Positions 25,221 to 33,669 of a stretch of 64,000 nt of DNA are shown piece after piece. The first letter of the stretch is position 1. Each line of letters opens with the position of its first letter. The DNA is from Chryseobacterium polytrichastri (GTDB lineage Bacteria; Bacteroidota; Bacteroidia; Flavobacteriales; Weeksellaceae), in NCBI RefSeq assembly GCF_900142445.1, contig NZ_FRAV01000022.1, positions 1-64,000 on the forward strand, in the 5' to 3' direction. The translations under genes were made by a program, and so were the position numbers. The notes under the pieces were generated by a model. That model was not told the origin of the DNA. It worked only from the letters and a program-made list of their open reading frames with translations, and did not search any database.

Positions 25221-26783
25221 TTACATTATATTTCGAATGGCAATTTTTACAGGATGATACAGTAATAAAAGCAAAGCGGTAATGAATGCTAACCAAAATA
25301 ATCCTGTGAATATTTCCATGTTCGAAAGTAGCATAGACTGAGCAGCAATTTTTGCTTTAAAAGCACCTGCCGTCATTGATAATGAATCATTAATGGGTAG
25401 TTTGGCAATGTTGGCTCCAAAGATTTGGCTCCATTGCGAATAGAAAACAGGGTTGGTATCTGTTAACTGAGAACTTAGGGTATCTGAATGTTTTAAGGTT
25501 AAGAATAACATTAAATTCTGCATTAAAGCATATCCAATTGCGGTTGTCCAGAAACGGGTAGAGGTACCCAAAGCGGTGGCATTGGAAACATATTCTTCAG
25601 GCATTCCCGAAATTAAGAAAAATACCAAAGGCGTAAATAATAAGCCTTGTGCGATTCCCTGTAAAAATAGTGGCGGACAAATTGTTGACAGTGTAGTATC
25701 TGGATAAAAAGTATAGGTAAACCAAGCACAATCTATCGCCAACAATAGAAATCCCGTGAAGAATACAATTCTTGAAGAAACGCCTTTCATTAAACAAATT
25801 CCGGATAAAAATACGCCTATAACGGTTCCTAAAACATTCCAGTATTGAATGTCGACAATATAATCCCAAGGCCATTTCCAAACGGTTGCCATGATGCTGT
25901 AGACATTATTTAATCCAGAACGAATTAAATAAAATATAAAAAATAAAAGCATTCCGACGATTACATTCTTTGAACTGAAAACTTCAAAGTGGAAAATCGG
26001 ACGTTTAGAATTTCTCTGTTTTAGCATGAATAAGCCGCCTGAAATTAAAAATACGAACAGACATAAAATAATGGTATCAGATTCAAACCACATGAGTCTT
26101 TTTCCATAAACAATAGCGTATGCTCCAGCCTGTAGGCAAATCCAAAGGAGAAACCAACTTGTAATATCTAATTGATATAAAGGCTTTTTAGGAAAGAATC
26201 TATTTCTGTTGAAAAGTGCAATCCCGATAATTAAAACAAAAATATGAAAGTAAAGAATCATTAAAATCATATGCTGAAAATCATAATCCTGGATGCTTGA
26301 TTTTAGTAAAGATGTGGTAACCGTTCCACCCGTTAACATGATGGTATACATGAAAAGATAGGTGATAATTTTGGCATGTTTAGTCTTTAATTCAGCAATA
26401 ATTAAAGGGAGAAATATAGCACCTTCCATTAGTCCGAAAATTCCTTCTAAGAATCTGATGACTAAAATAACATGATAATCATTCGTAACGGATAAAATAT
26501 AGAGAATGATGACTGAAATGGAAGACATCAAGAGAATGTAGTATTTCACACTAAAATAGGCCATAAACCGTTGCAATACCAACATGGTTACAACAAATGT
26601 TCCATACATCATCATTAATAAATACTGAATATCATCAGGATCTACATCCATAAAAGAGGACGTAAAAGCACTGTTGGAATGCAGTATTGATAGTAACATC
26701 AAGTGCGGAAACAATGCCAGTATAAGAAGTGGCAGTTTCAACCATTGCGGAACCCATTTATAATAAACTGAATTGTGTTGCAT
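25221..26783 (-). CDS. MFS transporter of an efflux operon (EmrB-like)
   Basis: A 520-residue polytopic membrane protein with about 14 hydrophobic segments, as expected for the DHA2/EmrB-like drug:H+ antiporters. I place the start at the ATG at 26783 (MQHNSVYYKW), since upstream in-frame sequence is a low-complexity hydrophobic run. The EmrB-like placement rests on the neighbours more than on diagnostic motifs: it is preceded on the same strand by HlyD/EmrA-type and TolC-type genes, so the three should build a pump from cytoplasm to outside. A 240-base spacer with an inverted repeat separates it from the HlyD gene. Confidence 0.85.
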   Translation of the reverse strand: MQHNSVYYKWVPQWLKLPLLILALFPHLMLLSILHSNSAFTSSFMDVDPDDIQYLLMMMYGTFVVTMLVLQRFMAYFSVKYYILLMSSISVIILYILSVTNDYHVILVIRFLEGIFGLMEGAIFLPLIIAELKTKHAKIITYLFMYTIMLTGGTVTTSLLKSSIQDYDFQHMILMILYFHIFVLIIGIALFNRNRFFPKKPLYQLDITSWFLLWICLQAGAYAIVYGKRLMWFESDTIILCLFVFLISGGLFMLKQRNSKRPIFHFEVFSSKNVIVGMLLFFIFYLIRSGLNNVYSIMATVWKWPWDYIVDIQYWNVLGTVIGVFLSGICLMKGVSSRIVFFTGFLLLAIDCAWFTYTFYPDTTLSTICPPLFLQGIAQGLLFTPLVFFLISGMPEEYVSNATALGTSTRFWTTAIGYALMQNLMLFLTLKHSDTLSSQLTDTNPVFYSQWSQIFGANIAKLPINDSLSMTAGAFKAKIAAQSMLLSNMEIFTGLFWLAFITALLLLLYHPVKIAIRNIM

Positions 26784-26936
26784 TTTTTTTTTGAATAAAA
26801 ACGAAAAGGCTGAAAAGCAAAATGTAAAATAAGTAAAAGGTAAAATGGCAAAAATGCGTAAGAAAAAAATTAGCAATTTTGCGGCTTTGCAGTCCGGCCT
26901 TTTCGTCGAAAAATAAGTAAACTGATTAATTTTAAA

Positions 26937-27022
26937 TTTGAGAATGAGGGAATTTGAAAACTTACATCTTTACATAACATCTAACTACTACATAAAACTT
27001 TCAAACCCTCATATTCTCAAAC
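26937..27022. repeat. imperfect inverted repeat in the efflux operon spacer
   Basis: The left arm (26937-26960, TTTGAGAATGAGGG then AATTTGAAAA) and right arm (about 26999-27022, TTTCAAACCCTCAT then ATTCTCAAA) are near-complementary over about 23 bases with small indels. The spacer is 38 bases. It lies between the HlyD gene stop and the MFS start, in a position where a transcript would fold into a long hairpin. Confidence 0.7.
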
Positions 27023-27023
27023 T

Positions 27024-28070
27024 TTATATTTTCTTTGCACTCACCAGAACATTCATTCCGGAAAGTAATTTTTCGTTATTCTGATTATTATCAAGAATAA
27101 TTTTCACTGGAAATCTCTGTTCTATTTTAACGAAGTTTCCCGTTGCATTATCTGGTTTTACTAAAGAAAACTGAGAACCCGAAGCAGGTGAAATTGATAC
27201 AATTTTTCCTTTAAATTCAACATCAGGAAAAGCATCTGCAGTAATTGTAATTTCTTGTTTTTGATCAATTTGTCCCAACTGAGTTTCTTTATAATTAGCA
27301 ATAATCCATTTTTCTTTGCTTACAATCTGAACTAAGGCTTGACCCTCTTTGATTAACTGACCTTCTTGAATTGTTTTCTTTCCAACCCAACCATCATAAG
27401 GCGCTGTAACTACTGTGTAGGAAAGGAAAAGTTGAGCATTATTCAAGCTTGCAGAACTTTGTTGGATCTGGCTTTTCGCCGGAGCAACTTTAGTTTCCTG
27501 TTCGTTTGCACTTGCTTTTACAGCATTTTTTTGCTGTTCTAATGCTAAAAGATTGGCTTTTGCCTGGTCATATGAAGCTTTTACATTTTCAAACTGTTGT
27601 TCAGTAGCGGCATCTTCTGAAACCAGGTTTCTATATCTCTTAAAATCTTGTTCCGTTCTCCAAATATCAATTTTTGCAGAGGCGATTTTAGCATCAATGA
27701 TTTTGGTGTCACTTTCTTTTGTGTTTACCCCACTTTGGATGGTGGTAATGTTTTCAGAATTGGCGTGAAGATTGGCTTCTGCCATTTTCACTTGGTTTAC
27801 AAATTCTCTGTTATCAATGATGATTAAAGTATCTCCTTTATGAACGAATTGGTTTTCGTTGAATTTTATTGTTTTAATGAAACCTGAAACTTTACTGGAA
27901 ACAGGCGTAATATATTGTTCGATCTGCGCGTCGTTTGTAGTAACATTTTTTCTCGAAAAAAGATAGAAACTTAGCATTCCCGTGATTCCGCTGATAATAA
28001 GGATCCAGGCCAATAAAGTGATCGTTTTATTGATTCTTTTTTCTTTTTGTGTTAATTGCTTCTGTGCCAT
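27024..28070 (-). CDS. HlyD/EmrA-family membrane fusion protein
   Basis: A 348-residue periplasmic adaptor. One N-terminal membrane segment (about residues 17-38), then a split lipoyl/barrel-sandwich domain (TNDAQIEQYITPVSSKVSG ... VVTAPYDGWVGKKTIQEGQ) around an alpha-helical hairpin of about 110 residues rich in Gln, Ala and Lys. It links an inner-membrane pump to a TolC-type channel. The start is 6 bases after the TolC gene stop. Together with its neighbours it makes a complete tripartite efflux system. Confidence 0.93.
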   Translation of the reverse strand: MAQKQLTQKEKRINKTITLLAWILIISGITGMLSFYLFSRKNVTTNDAQIEQYITPVSSKVSGFIKTIKFNENQFVHKGDTLIIIDNREFVNQVKMAEANLHANSENITTIQSGVNTKESDTKIIDAKIASAKIDIWRTEQDFKRYRNLVSEDAATEQQFENVKASYDQAKANLLALEQQKNAVKASANEQETKVAPAKSQIQQSSASLNNAQLFLSYTVVTAPYDGWVGKKTIQEGQLIKEGQALVQIVSKEKWIIANYKETQLGQIDQKQEITITADAFPDVEFKGKIVSISPASGSQFSLVKPDNATGNFVKIEQRFPVKIILDNNQNNEKLLSGMNVLVSAKKI

Positions 28071-28076
28071 AGTTTT

Positions 28077-29414
28077 TTACAGGTTACCAATCGTATATTG
28101 GAGTTGGTAATATTTAAGTTGTCGGTTTATTTTTACGGATATAAGATTAGATTGTGCTTCCAGATTAGCGTTGTCTGCATCAATAAGTTCAGTAATTAAG
28201 CTTAATTTATTGATATATTTTGTTCTTACAATACGGTAGTTTTCTTTCGCTTGATCAATAGCTTCTTCAGCAATTTTCATTTTTTGATCGGTTTCTTCAA
28301 ACTTTTTATACGCTTCATAGACATTGTGTCTTACGTTTTCATCATTCTCTTCGATTTGAAGTTTCGCTAAACTTATATTTTCTTTTGCTTCCTGCATTTT
28401 GTATTTATTTTTATACAAACTTTCAATAGGATAGGTAAGATTCACCCCAATCATTCCCAAGCGGTAAGCATAAGGCTCAGGAGGGAAAAACATCATATTC
28501 GGATATTTTAAAAAATATTCTCCGCCTGCTGTTATTTTAGGTAAATAATTCGCTCTTGTTATTTTTTGATCCAGTTGTTTTAATGAAAGGTTTTTGTGTG
28601 TCATTTCAACAGATTCGTTTTTGGTTAAAGCAGTTTCTGTTAATTCATCTACATATGGAATTTCAGCTTTATCAGAAATTAGATCTTCTGTATTAACATG
28701 CATTTCCTGATTTTCCGGAAGGGAAAGAATTGTTTTTAATTTATGTTCTGCGATTTGAATATCATTATCTAATTCCGTCCAGCTCATTTTGTGATTAGAA
28801 AGTTGTAGAGAGGTTCTCAATACTTCATTCACTGTTACGACGCCGTTTGCTTTTAAAGCTTTTACCTGTTTGATATTCACAGAATCTTCTTTCATTTTAT
28901 CATTAATCAAACTTTGCTGTTCTTTTAAATGATGGATCTGAAGAAAAGCAGTGATAATTTCCATCGTAAGCTGTCTCTCATCGAGATGCGTTTTTAAACT
29001 TGAAATTTCGGTATCAATGGATGCTTTTTTCTCGGTATTTTTAATTTTTCCTCCCATGTAAACGGGAATCGAAGCTGAAAGCGTGAAATCATACATTCCA
29101 TTAATAATATCATATTTAGTGGCTTTTCCGAATACGCCATTCTCATGTTGAAAAAGATTGGAAACCTGAGTATAGCTTGTATGAAATTCAATGTCCGGTA
29201 ATTTTTCCATTTTGAGATCTTTCTCTTTGGTTTCGGACATTTGTTGTTTTAAATGGCTTATCTGAATATTTTTATTGTTCTTTAGACCCAATTCAACAGC
29301 TTGTTGTAGGCTGAGGGATTGATAGTCTATCATTTGTGAGTGTAGAAAGCTGCTTATCAATAATAAGCACAACGCAATGCCTTGATATCTACATGCGTTA
29401 AATATCATTTTCAT
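28077..29414 (-). CDS. TolC-family outer membrane efflux protein
   Basis: A 445-residue channel protein. The first 26 residues are a signal peptide (LLLISSFLHSQ). Two OEP repeats follow, each with the SLQQAVELGLKNNKNIQISH / LKQLDQKITRANYLPKITAGG type of helix-strand organisation, which trimerise into the trans-periplasmic tunnel. It is the first gene of the efflux operon, divergent from an AraC-type regulator, and has a good -7 promoter box 42 bases upstream. Confidence 0.92.
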   Translation of the reverse strand: MKMIFNACRYQGIALCLLLISSFLHSQMIDYQSLSLQQAVELGLKNNKNIQISHLKQQMSETKEKDLKMEKLPDIEFHTSYTQVSNLFQHENGVFGKATKYDIINGMYDFTLSASIPVYMGGKIKNTEKKASIDTEISSLKTHLDERQLTMEIITAFLQIHHLKEQQSLINDKMKEDSVNIKQVKALKANGVVTVNEVLRTSLQLSNHKMSWTELDNDIQIAEHKLKTILSLPENQEMHVNTEDLISDKAEIPYVDELTETALTKNESVEMTHKNLSLKQLDQKITRANYLPKITAGGEYFLKYPNMMFFPPEPYAYRLGMIGVNLTYPIESLYKNKYKMQEAKENISLAKLQIEENDENVRHNVYEAYKKFEETDQKMKIAEEAIDQAKENYRIVRTKYINKLSLITELIDADNANLEAQSNLISVKINRQLKYYQLQYTIGNL

Positions 29415-29455
29415 AATTTAATTGAAGGTTTTTTGATAAATTGATTTTGATAGTG

Positions 29456-29463
29456 CAAAGTTA
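29456..29463 (-). promoter_or_regulatory. candidate -7 box of the efflux operon
   Basis: On the minus strand this is TAACTTTG followed by C, a perfect TAnnTTTG. The region beyond it toward the divergent AraC gene (29464-29551) is where regulator binding is expected. Confidence 0.55.
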
Positions 29464-29551
29464 CGGGGTAGAGCACTAGACCTGATTTGTGAAAACAGAA
29501 AAAGATTTGTTCATTTACGCCAATGTGAGATTTTCTTCTTACCTTTATTGT

Positions 29552-30355
29552 ATGAATGATAGTCATTTTGGAGCTGTAGAAGAAGAAGATGCCGAATTTT
29601 ATGTATTTAATGTACTTGCAGGAAGTATAACAACGGATGTTCATTATCACGGATCTGCACAATTAGTCTATGCAGAGGGCGGTATTGTGCATGTTTTTAC
29701 AGATTTAAAACATTGGTATCTTCCTGCAAGATGCTTTATGTGGATTCCCGCCGGAACTCCACATTATATCTTTAGTTCAAGTCCGAAAGTAGATTTATAT
29801 AATTTTTATTTTAAAAAAGAAGAAAATGAAAATGGCTTTTTTGATGAAATTAATGTGTATTCGGTAAGTCATTTGCTTCGGGAGATGATTTTATATACAA
29901 AAGACTGGGATGGGAAAATCACAAAAAATGACAGTTCGAAATATTATTTCCTCAAAGCGCTGAAAAGTATTCTTCCTGAAAAGAGAGACAAAAATTTAGC
30001 ATTTCCGGTGCAGCATCCTTTTCCAAAAGATGAAACCTTGTTGAAGATTGCTAAATATATTCATGCTAACCTTGAAAAACCTCTTACGATTGAATCTACT
30101 GCCAAAGAATTCGGTATGAGTACAAGAACCCTGTCCAGAAAGTTTAAAGAGATTTTAGGGATGAATTACGTTCGTTTTCTGCGTGCTTTAAGAATCACCC
30201 GTTCCTTAGAGTTGATGTTGGAAGGAAAGTATAATATGTACGAGATTGCGATGATGGTTGGCTATAACAGCTTGTCTTCTTTCAGCAATATTTTTAAAAA
30301 GGTAATTGGGGTTGCGCCGAGTGAATATCAGCAGAAATTAAAGGGGAATAGGTGA
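29552..30355 (+). CDS. AraC-family transcription regulator
   Basis: A 267-residue regulator. The N-terminal half is a cupin-like sensor domain (TDVHYHGSAQLVYAEGG, PAGTPHY). The C-terminal 100 residues contain two helix-turn-helix motifs with the AraC signature (STAKEFGMSTRTLSRKFKE and EIAMMVGYNSLSSFSNIFKK). I prefer the ATG at 29552 to the GTG at 29489, because the longer form would begin within the efflux-operon promoter. It is divergent from the TolC-HlyD-MFS operon and very probably controls it in response to a pump substrate. Confidence 0.9.
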   Translation: MNDSHFGAVEEEDAEFYVFNVLAGSITTDVHYHGSAQLVYAEGGIVHVFTDLKHWYLPARCFMWIPAGTPHYIFSSSPKVDLYNFYFKKEENENGFFDEINVYSVSHLLREMILYTKDWDGKITKNDSSKYYFLKALKSILPEKRDKNLAFPVQHPFPKDETLLKIAKYIHANLEKPLTIESTAKEFGMSTRTLSRKFKEILGMNYVRFLRALRITRSLELMLEGKYNMYEIAMMVGYNSLSSFSNIFKKVIGVAPSEYQQKLKGNR

Positions 30356-30395
30356 GTGGGAGAGTTGGAGTGTTGGAGTGTATGAGGATTTTAGT

Positions 30396-30622
30396 GTCAT
30401 CGCGAAGAGTGTAGCGACAAAGCAGTTTTTACTGTAAAAAATATTAGCTCAATGATTGGACTTTTACGAAGTTTGTCATTCTGGAAGAATCTCAACAATA
30501 ATTTTTACCATTTGGTCTCTACAAAAAGAGTCTAGATTCCTGCGGAATGACAAAGAGGGTGGTGAAGTTGTGACATCGAGTTTTTTTTGAGATTGCTTCG
30601 TCGCTACGCTCCTCGCAATGAC
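30396..30622. repeat. nested inverted repeats in an intergenic region
   Basis: Two inverted repeats sit one inside the other. Outer arms: 30396-30425 (starts GTCATCGCGAAGAGTGTAGC) and about 30593-30622 (ends TCGCTACGCTCCTCGCAATG then AC). Inner arms: 30472-30492 (TTTGTCATTCTGGAAGAATC) and 30534-30554 (ends TGCGGAATGACAAA). The outer arm is of a type widespread in Bacteroidota intergenic DNA. No gene is seen in this 326-base gap between the regulator and rplI; it holds only these repeats and the rplI terminator. Confidence 0.8.
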
Positions 30623-30623
30623 A

Positions 30624-30652
30624 TAAAAAAAACCACTTCAAACGAAGTGGTT
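30624..30652 (-). terminator. intrinsic terminator of rpsF-rpsR-rplI
   Basis: A perfect 9-bp stem AACCACTTC/GAAGTGGTT with a 4-base loop; eight A on the plus strand provide the T run for minus-strand transcription. It lies 30 bases after the rplI stop. Confidence 0.85.
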
Positions 30653-30681
30653 TATATATTTGAGAAAATCTCTTTAGAATC

Positions 30682-31203
30682 TTAAGCTTCTTCAGAAGGA
30701 GTTTCTTCTACAGCAACTACTTTCTTAGGAGCAGCTGGTTTAGGAGCTTCTACTGGAGCGTCAGATACGATGTCGAATTCGAAGTTGTACTCAACATTTC
30801 TATGTAATCTGATGTTAGCAGTTACTTTACCAGTTCTCTTAATAGTGTTTCCTGGGATTTTGATGTATTTCTTCTCTACAGAAACTCCAGCTTTAGCAAG
30901 AGCAGCAGAAAGATCTGCATTGTTGATAGATCCGAATAATTTATCACCAGAACCTACTTTTGCAGGAATGATAACTATAGTTTTCTTCAATTGATCTACT
31001 ACACCGTTAGCTGTAGCGATTAATTTAGCTTCTTCTTCTTTTCTAGCTTCCAAAGTAGCTTCTAGAGCTGCTTTGTTTTTAGGTGTAGCTAAAAGTGCAA
31101 TTCCCTGAGGAAGTAAGAAGTTTCTAGCATAACCTGGTTTTACGCTTACTGTATCGAATTCAAGACCTAAGTTTTCTACGTCTTTTTTTAGGATAATGTC
31201 CAT
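30682..31203 (-). CDS. rplI: 50S ribosomal protein bL9
   Basis: A 173-residue bL9. The N-terminal domain MDIILKKDVENLGLEFDTVSV with GYARNFLLPQGIA is the family signature, followed by the long connecting helix (KAALEATLEARKEEEAKLI) and the C-terminal rRNA-binding domain. A Pro/Ala/Glu-rich tail of about 25 residues after FDIV is an extension common in this phylum. It is the last gene of the canonical rpsF-rpsR-rplI operon, but a 118-base spacer with a strong hairpin precedes it. Confidence 0.96.
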   Translation of the reverse strand: MDIILKKDVENLGLEFDTVSVKPGYARNFLLPQGIALLATPKNKAALEATLEARKEEEAKLIATANGVVDQLKKTIVIIPAKVGSGDKLFGSINNADLSAALAKAGVSVEKKYIKIPGNTIKRTGKVTANIRLHRNVEYNFEFDIVSDAPVEAPKPAAPKKVVAVEETPSEEA

Positions 31204-31270
31204 TGTTGTTGTCCTTTTTTAGATTTTAGATCACTCTAAAATCAAGTTAGAATTAAAATTATTTATTCAG

Positions 31271-31317
31271 CAACAAAAGAAGAAAGCAAGCTCTCTTCTT
31301 TTATTTATTTTTTGTTG
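31271..31317 (-). other. hairpin in the rpsR-rplI spacer
   Basis: An inner perfect 9-bp stem (31275-31283 AAAAGAAGA with 31294-31302 TCTTCTTTT) and an outer CAACAAAA/TTTTGTTG pair (31271-31278, 31310-31317) can form between rpsR and rplI. The two compete over a few bases, so alternative folds are possible. Its role may be differential expression or processing. Confidence 0.55.
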
Positions 31318-31321
31318 TGGC

Positions 31322-31624
31322 TTATTTCAACAAGTCAGCTACGTAAGGCATCAAAGCAAGGTGTCTTGCTCTTTTGATAGCAGCAGAAACTTTTCTTTGG
31401 TATTTCAAAGAAGTTCCAGTGTATCTTCTTGGTAAGATTTTACCTTGTTCGTTTACAAACTGTAATAAGAAATCAGCATCTTTGTAATCAACGTGCTTAA
31501 TTCCGAATTTTTTGAATCTACAATATTTCTTTTCAGATTTTGTATTGATATCAAGGGGAGTTAAGAATTTTACTTCTGATTCTCCTCCAGCTGAGGCTTG
31601 TTTAGCCATATCATCTATTGCCAT
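31322..31624 (-). CDS. rpsR: 30S ribosomal protein bS18
   Basis: A 100-residue bS18 with the conserved core [39 protein letters not shown] and [12 protein letters not shown]. The N-terminal 20 residues are a variable extension. bS18 forms a heterodimer with bS6 in the small subunit platform; the rpsF gene is directly upstream, 31 bases away. Confidence 0.97.
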   Translation of the reverse strand: MAIDDMAKQASAGGESEVKFLTPLDINTKSEKKYCRFKKFGIKHVDYKDADFLLQFVNEQGKILPRRYTGTSLKYQRKVSAAIKRARHLALMPYVADLLK

Positions 31625-31655
31625 GTCTTGTCTTTTTTAAAAAATTGGGTTAATA

Positions 31656-31997
31656 TTAAGCCTTAGCTGTCTTTACTTTAGTTCTTCTAGTGATAGCGTA
31701 CTCTACAGCATGCTTGTCTAGTTTTGTAGTAAGGTAACGAATTACTCTTTCGTCACGTTTGAATGCTAATTCTAAGTCAGCAACTACAGTACCTTCACCT
31801 TTAAATTCAATTAAAGTGTAAAATCCGTTCTTTTTTAATTGGATCGGATAAGCTAATTTTTTTAGTCCCCAGTTTTCTTTGGCAACGATTTCGCAGTTCT
31901 TTTCTTTGATAAGATCTTCGAATTTTTTCACTGCTTCCTCCACCTGAGCATCAGATAGAACGGGAGTTAAAATGAAAACAGTTTCGTAATTGTTCAT
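31656..31997 (-). CDS. rpsF: 30S ribosomal protein bS6
   Basis: A 113-residue bS6 with the family N-terminus [13 protein letters not shown] and the characteristic [16 protein letters not shown] and [20 protein letters not shown] segments. It opens the ribosomal operon; a two-part promoter is visible 35 bases upstream. No ssb or priB gene is inserted between rpsF and rpsR, unlike many other bacteria. Confidence 0.97.
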   Translation of the reverse strand: MNNYETVFILTPVLSDAQVEEAVKKFEDLIKEKNCEIVAKENWGLKKLAYPIQLKKNGFYTLIEFKGEGTVVADLELAFKRDERVIRYLTTKLDKHAVEYAITRRTKVKTAKA

Positions 31998-32031
31998 AAT
32001 GTTAAATGAATTTGTTAATTATTTCGAGGTG

Positions 32032-32062
32032 CAAAATTATGTATTTTATTTCTAATACACAA
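32032..32062 (-). promoter_or_regulatory. promoter of the rpsF-rpsR-rplI operon
   Basis: On the minus strand TTG (32060-32062), 20 bases, then TAATTTTG followed by C (32032-32039). This is the full -33/-7 arrangement of Bacteroidota promoters. The predicted transcript start is about 30 bases before the rpsF ATG. Confidence 0.6.
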
Positions 32063-32196
32063 TATATGGCTTAATTATTTATGAAAAAAAAGTGAATTCT
32101 AGAAGGTTAATTATCAATCGTGAATAGTGATTTTTTTGAAAATTAATATATAATCGAATCTATTTATTGAAAAATCCAGAATTGTATTTATTTTTC

Positions 32197-32275
32197 ACAC
32201 TAAAACACTAAAACACTAAAACACTAAAACACTAAAACACTAAAACACTAAAACACTAAAACACTAAAACACTAA
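32197..32275. repeat. 8-bp tandem repeat (about 9.9 copies)
   Basis: The unit ACACTAAA is repeated perfectly nine times plus seven bases of a tenth copy. Its end covers the stop codon of the ClC gene (complement of 32272-32274). There is no unique spacer between units, so it is not a CRISPR array. Confidence 0.95.
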
Positions 32276-33627
32276 TCCTCCTTATTTCTAATCTCCGTCA
32301 AGAAATTCGCTTTTATAACATCATACAATGAATGTCTGCTTACTAGAATGGAAGCAATAGAAGAAATCATTCCCGCTAACATCAGATGAAAAATCAGAGA
32401 ATGTCTGTCGGTCATTTCAAGAACAATAATGGCTGATGTAAACGGGGCACGTGTGATTCCTGTAAGGAAGGCAACCATTCCTCCTAAAATAACTACGTTG
32501 CTTTCGTTTGGCGTTAAATGTATTGCTCCTGAAATTACAGATCCGATACTTGCTCCTGCAGTTAAAGCGGGTGCGAAAATTCCACCTGCACCGCCAGAAG
32601 TGAAAGATAGGGCAGGACCTAACATTCTTAAAATGGGAACATACCAATCTTCATGTTTATTCTGTGTGAAAAGTACACGCTGCATAATTTCTTTTCCTGA
32701 GCCTAGAATTTCTCTATTAATAAAATAGGCTATTGAAGCTATAAAAAGTGCGCATACAATAAGGAAAGCAACATTTGATCTGTCGGTTTTCAATTTTCTT
32801 TTTTTCCAGTCATTCATTTTAAGCATGGTTACGGAAAGCTGACTCGCCATAATTCCTGAAATTCCCGCCACTAAAATAATCGGAAACATCACCATTAAAG
32901 AAACATCATGCGTTTTAGGATAGCCTAGATATAAATAAGATCCAGCAAAGGTCTGAGCTGTTAATCCTGCGATGATAACTGCGGTGAAAAGAGCTGTTTT
33001 AAAGTAATTAATATGCGTTTTTGAGAGTTCTTCAACGGCAAATACAATTCCGCCAAGCGGAGTGTTGAAGGCGGCTGCAAGACCTGCTGCTGCGCCTGTC
33101 ATGATCATGTTTTTCTTGGATATTTTGGGCCACCAATGGGGAAGATATTCGTTGACCTTTCTAAAAACTGAACCTGCGATCTGGATTGTTGGTCCTTCTC
33201 TACCCACAGCGCCTCCGCCGATCACTAATATAACAGAGGAAAGGATTTTAAAAAAGATAATTTTAAGACTTAAAAGACTTCTTATTTTGGTGTGTTCTTT
33301 TGGATTGGCTAATTCAACAGCGGCCATTACTTGAGGTATTCCGCTTCCTTTGGCATTAGGCGCAAATTCTTTCACCAGCCACCAGGAAAGTACAAAGCCA
33401 ATTGGAGCAATGATGAAGATCATCCAGTCATGCCAATGAAGAATGATTTCCAATAGTTTTTCTCCCCAAGCGAAAATTTTAGCATACATTACAGCGACAA
33501 AACCTGTAATTACAGATCCAATCCAAAAAGGAATCGCCTGAAGCAGGTTGTACTTCAGTTGTTCGTTTCGAATATTGTCGAAGGATTTTTTGAGACTTCT
33601 TCGAATGAGGGTGAAAATTTTCAACAT
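32272..33627 (-). CDS. ClC-family chloride channel or H+/Cl- antiporter
   Basis: A 451-residue membrane protein with about ten hydrophobic helices. The three selectivity regions are present: GSGIPQV, the gating-glutamate motif GREGPTIQIAG, and GGIFAPALTAG. No CBS domain follows, so this is the short bacterial type. It moves Cl- across the inner membrane. The stop codon lies within a tandem repeat, so the C-terminal residues may vary between strains. Upstream, the 208-residue unknown gene follows on the same strand after 43 bases. Confidence 0.92.
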   Translation of the reverse strand: MLKIFTLIRRSLKKSFDNIRNEQLKYNLLQAIPFWIGSVITGFVAVMYAKIFAWGEKLLEIILHWHDWMIFIIAPIGFVLSWWLVKEFAPNAKGSGIPQVMAAVELANPKEHTKIRSLLSLKIIFFKILSSVILVIGGGAVGREGPTIQIAGSVFRKVNEYLPHWWPKISKKNMIMTGAAAGLAAAFNTPLGGIVFAVEELSKTHINYFKTALFTAVIIAGLTAQTFAGSYLYLGYPKTHDVSLMVMFPIILVAGISGIMASQLSVTMLKMNDWKKRKLKTDRSNVAFLIVCALFIASIAYFINREILGSGKEIMQRVLFTQNKHEDWYVPILRMLGPALSFTSGGAGGIFAPALTAGASIGSVISGAIHLTPNESNVVILGGMVAFLTGITRAPFTSAIIVLEMTDRHSLIFHLMLAGMISSIASILVSRHSLYDVIKANFLTEIRNKED

Positions 33628-33669
33628 TTGTTAAATTTGAGATGCTAAAATACGTTAAAAATGCGAAAT

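Noticed and set aside
26784..26876. N-terminal 31-residue extension of the MFS transporter
   Set aside because: It is a low-complexity hydrophobic/lysine stretch ahead of a normal MFS start and has no family support.
29489..29551. Longer AraC regulator starting at a GTG
   Set aside because: The extra 21 codons would begin inside the presumed control region of the divergent operon; ATG 29552 gives a standard length.
32197..32275. Possible CRISPR array
   Set aside because: The units are contiguous 8-mers with no spacers and no cas genes nearby.
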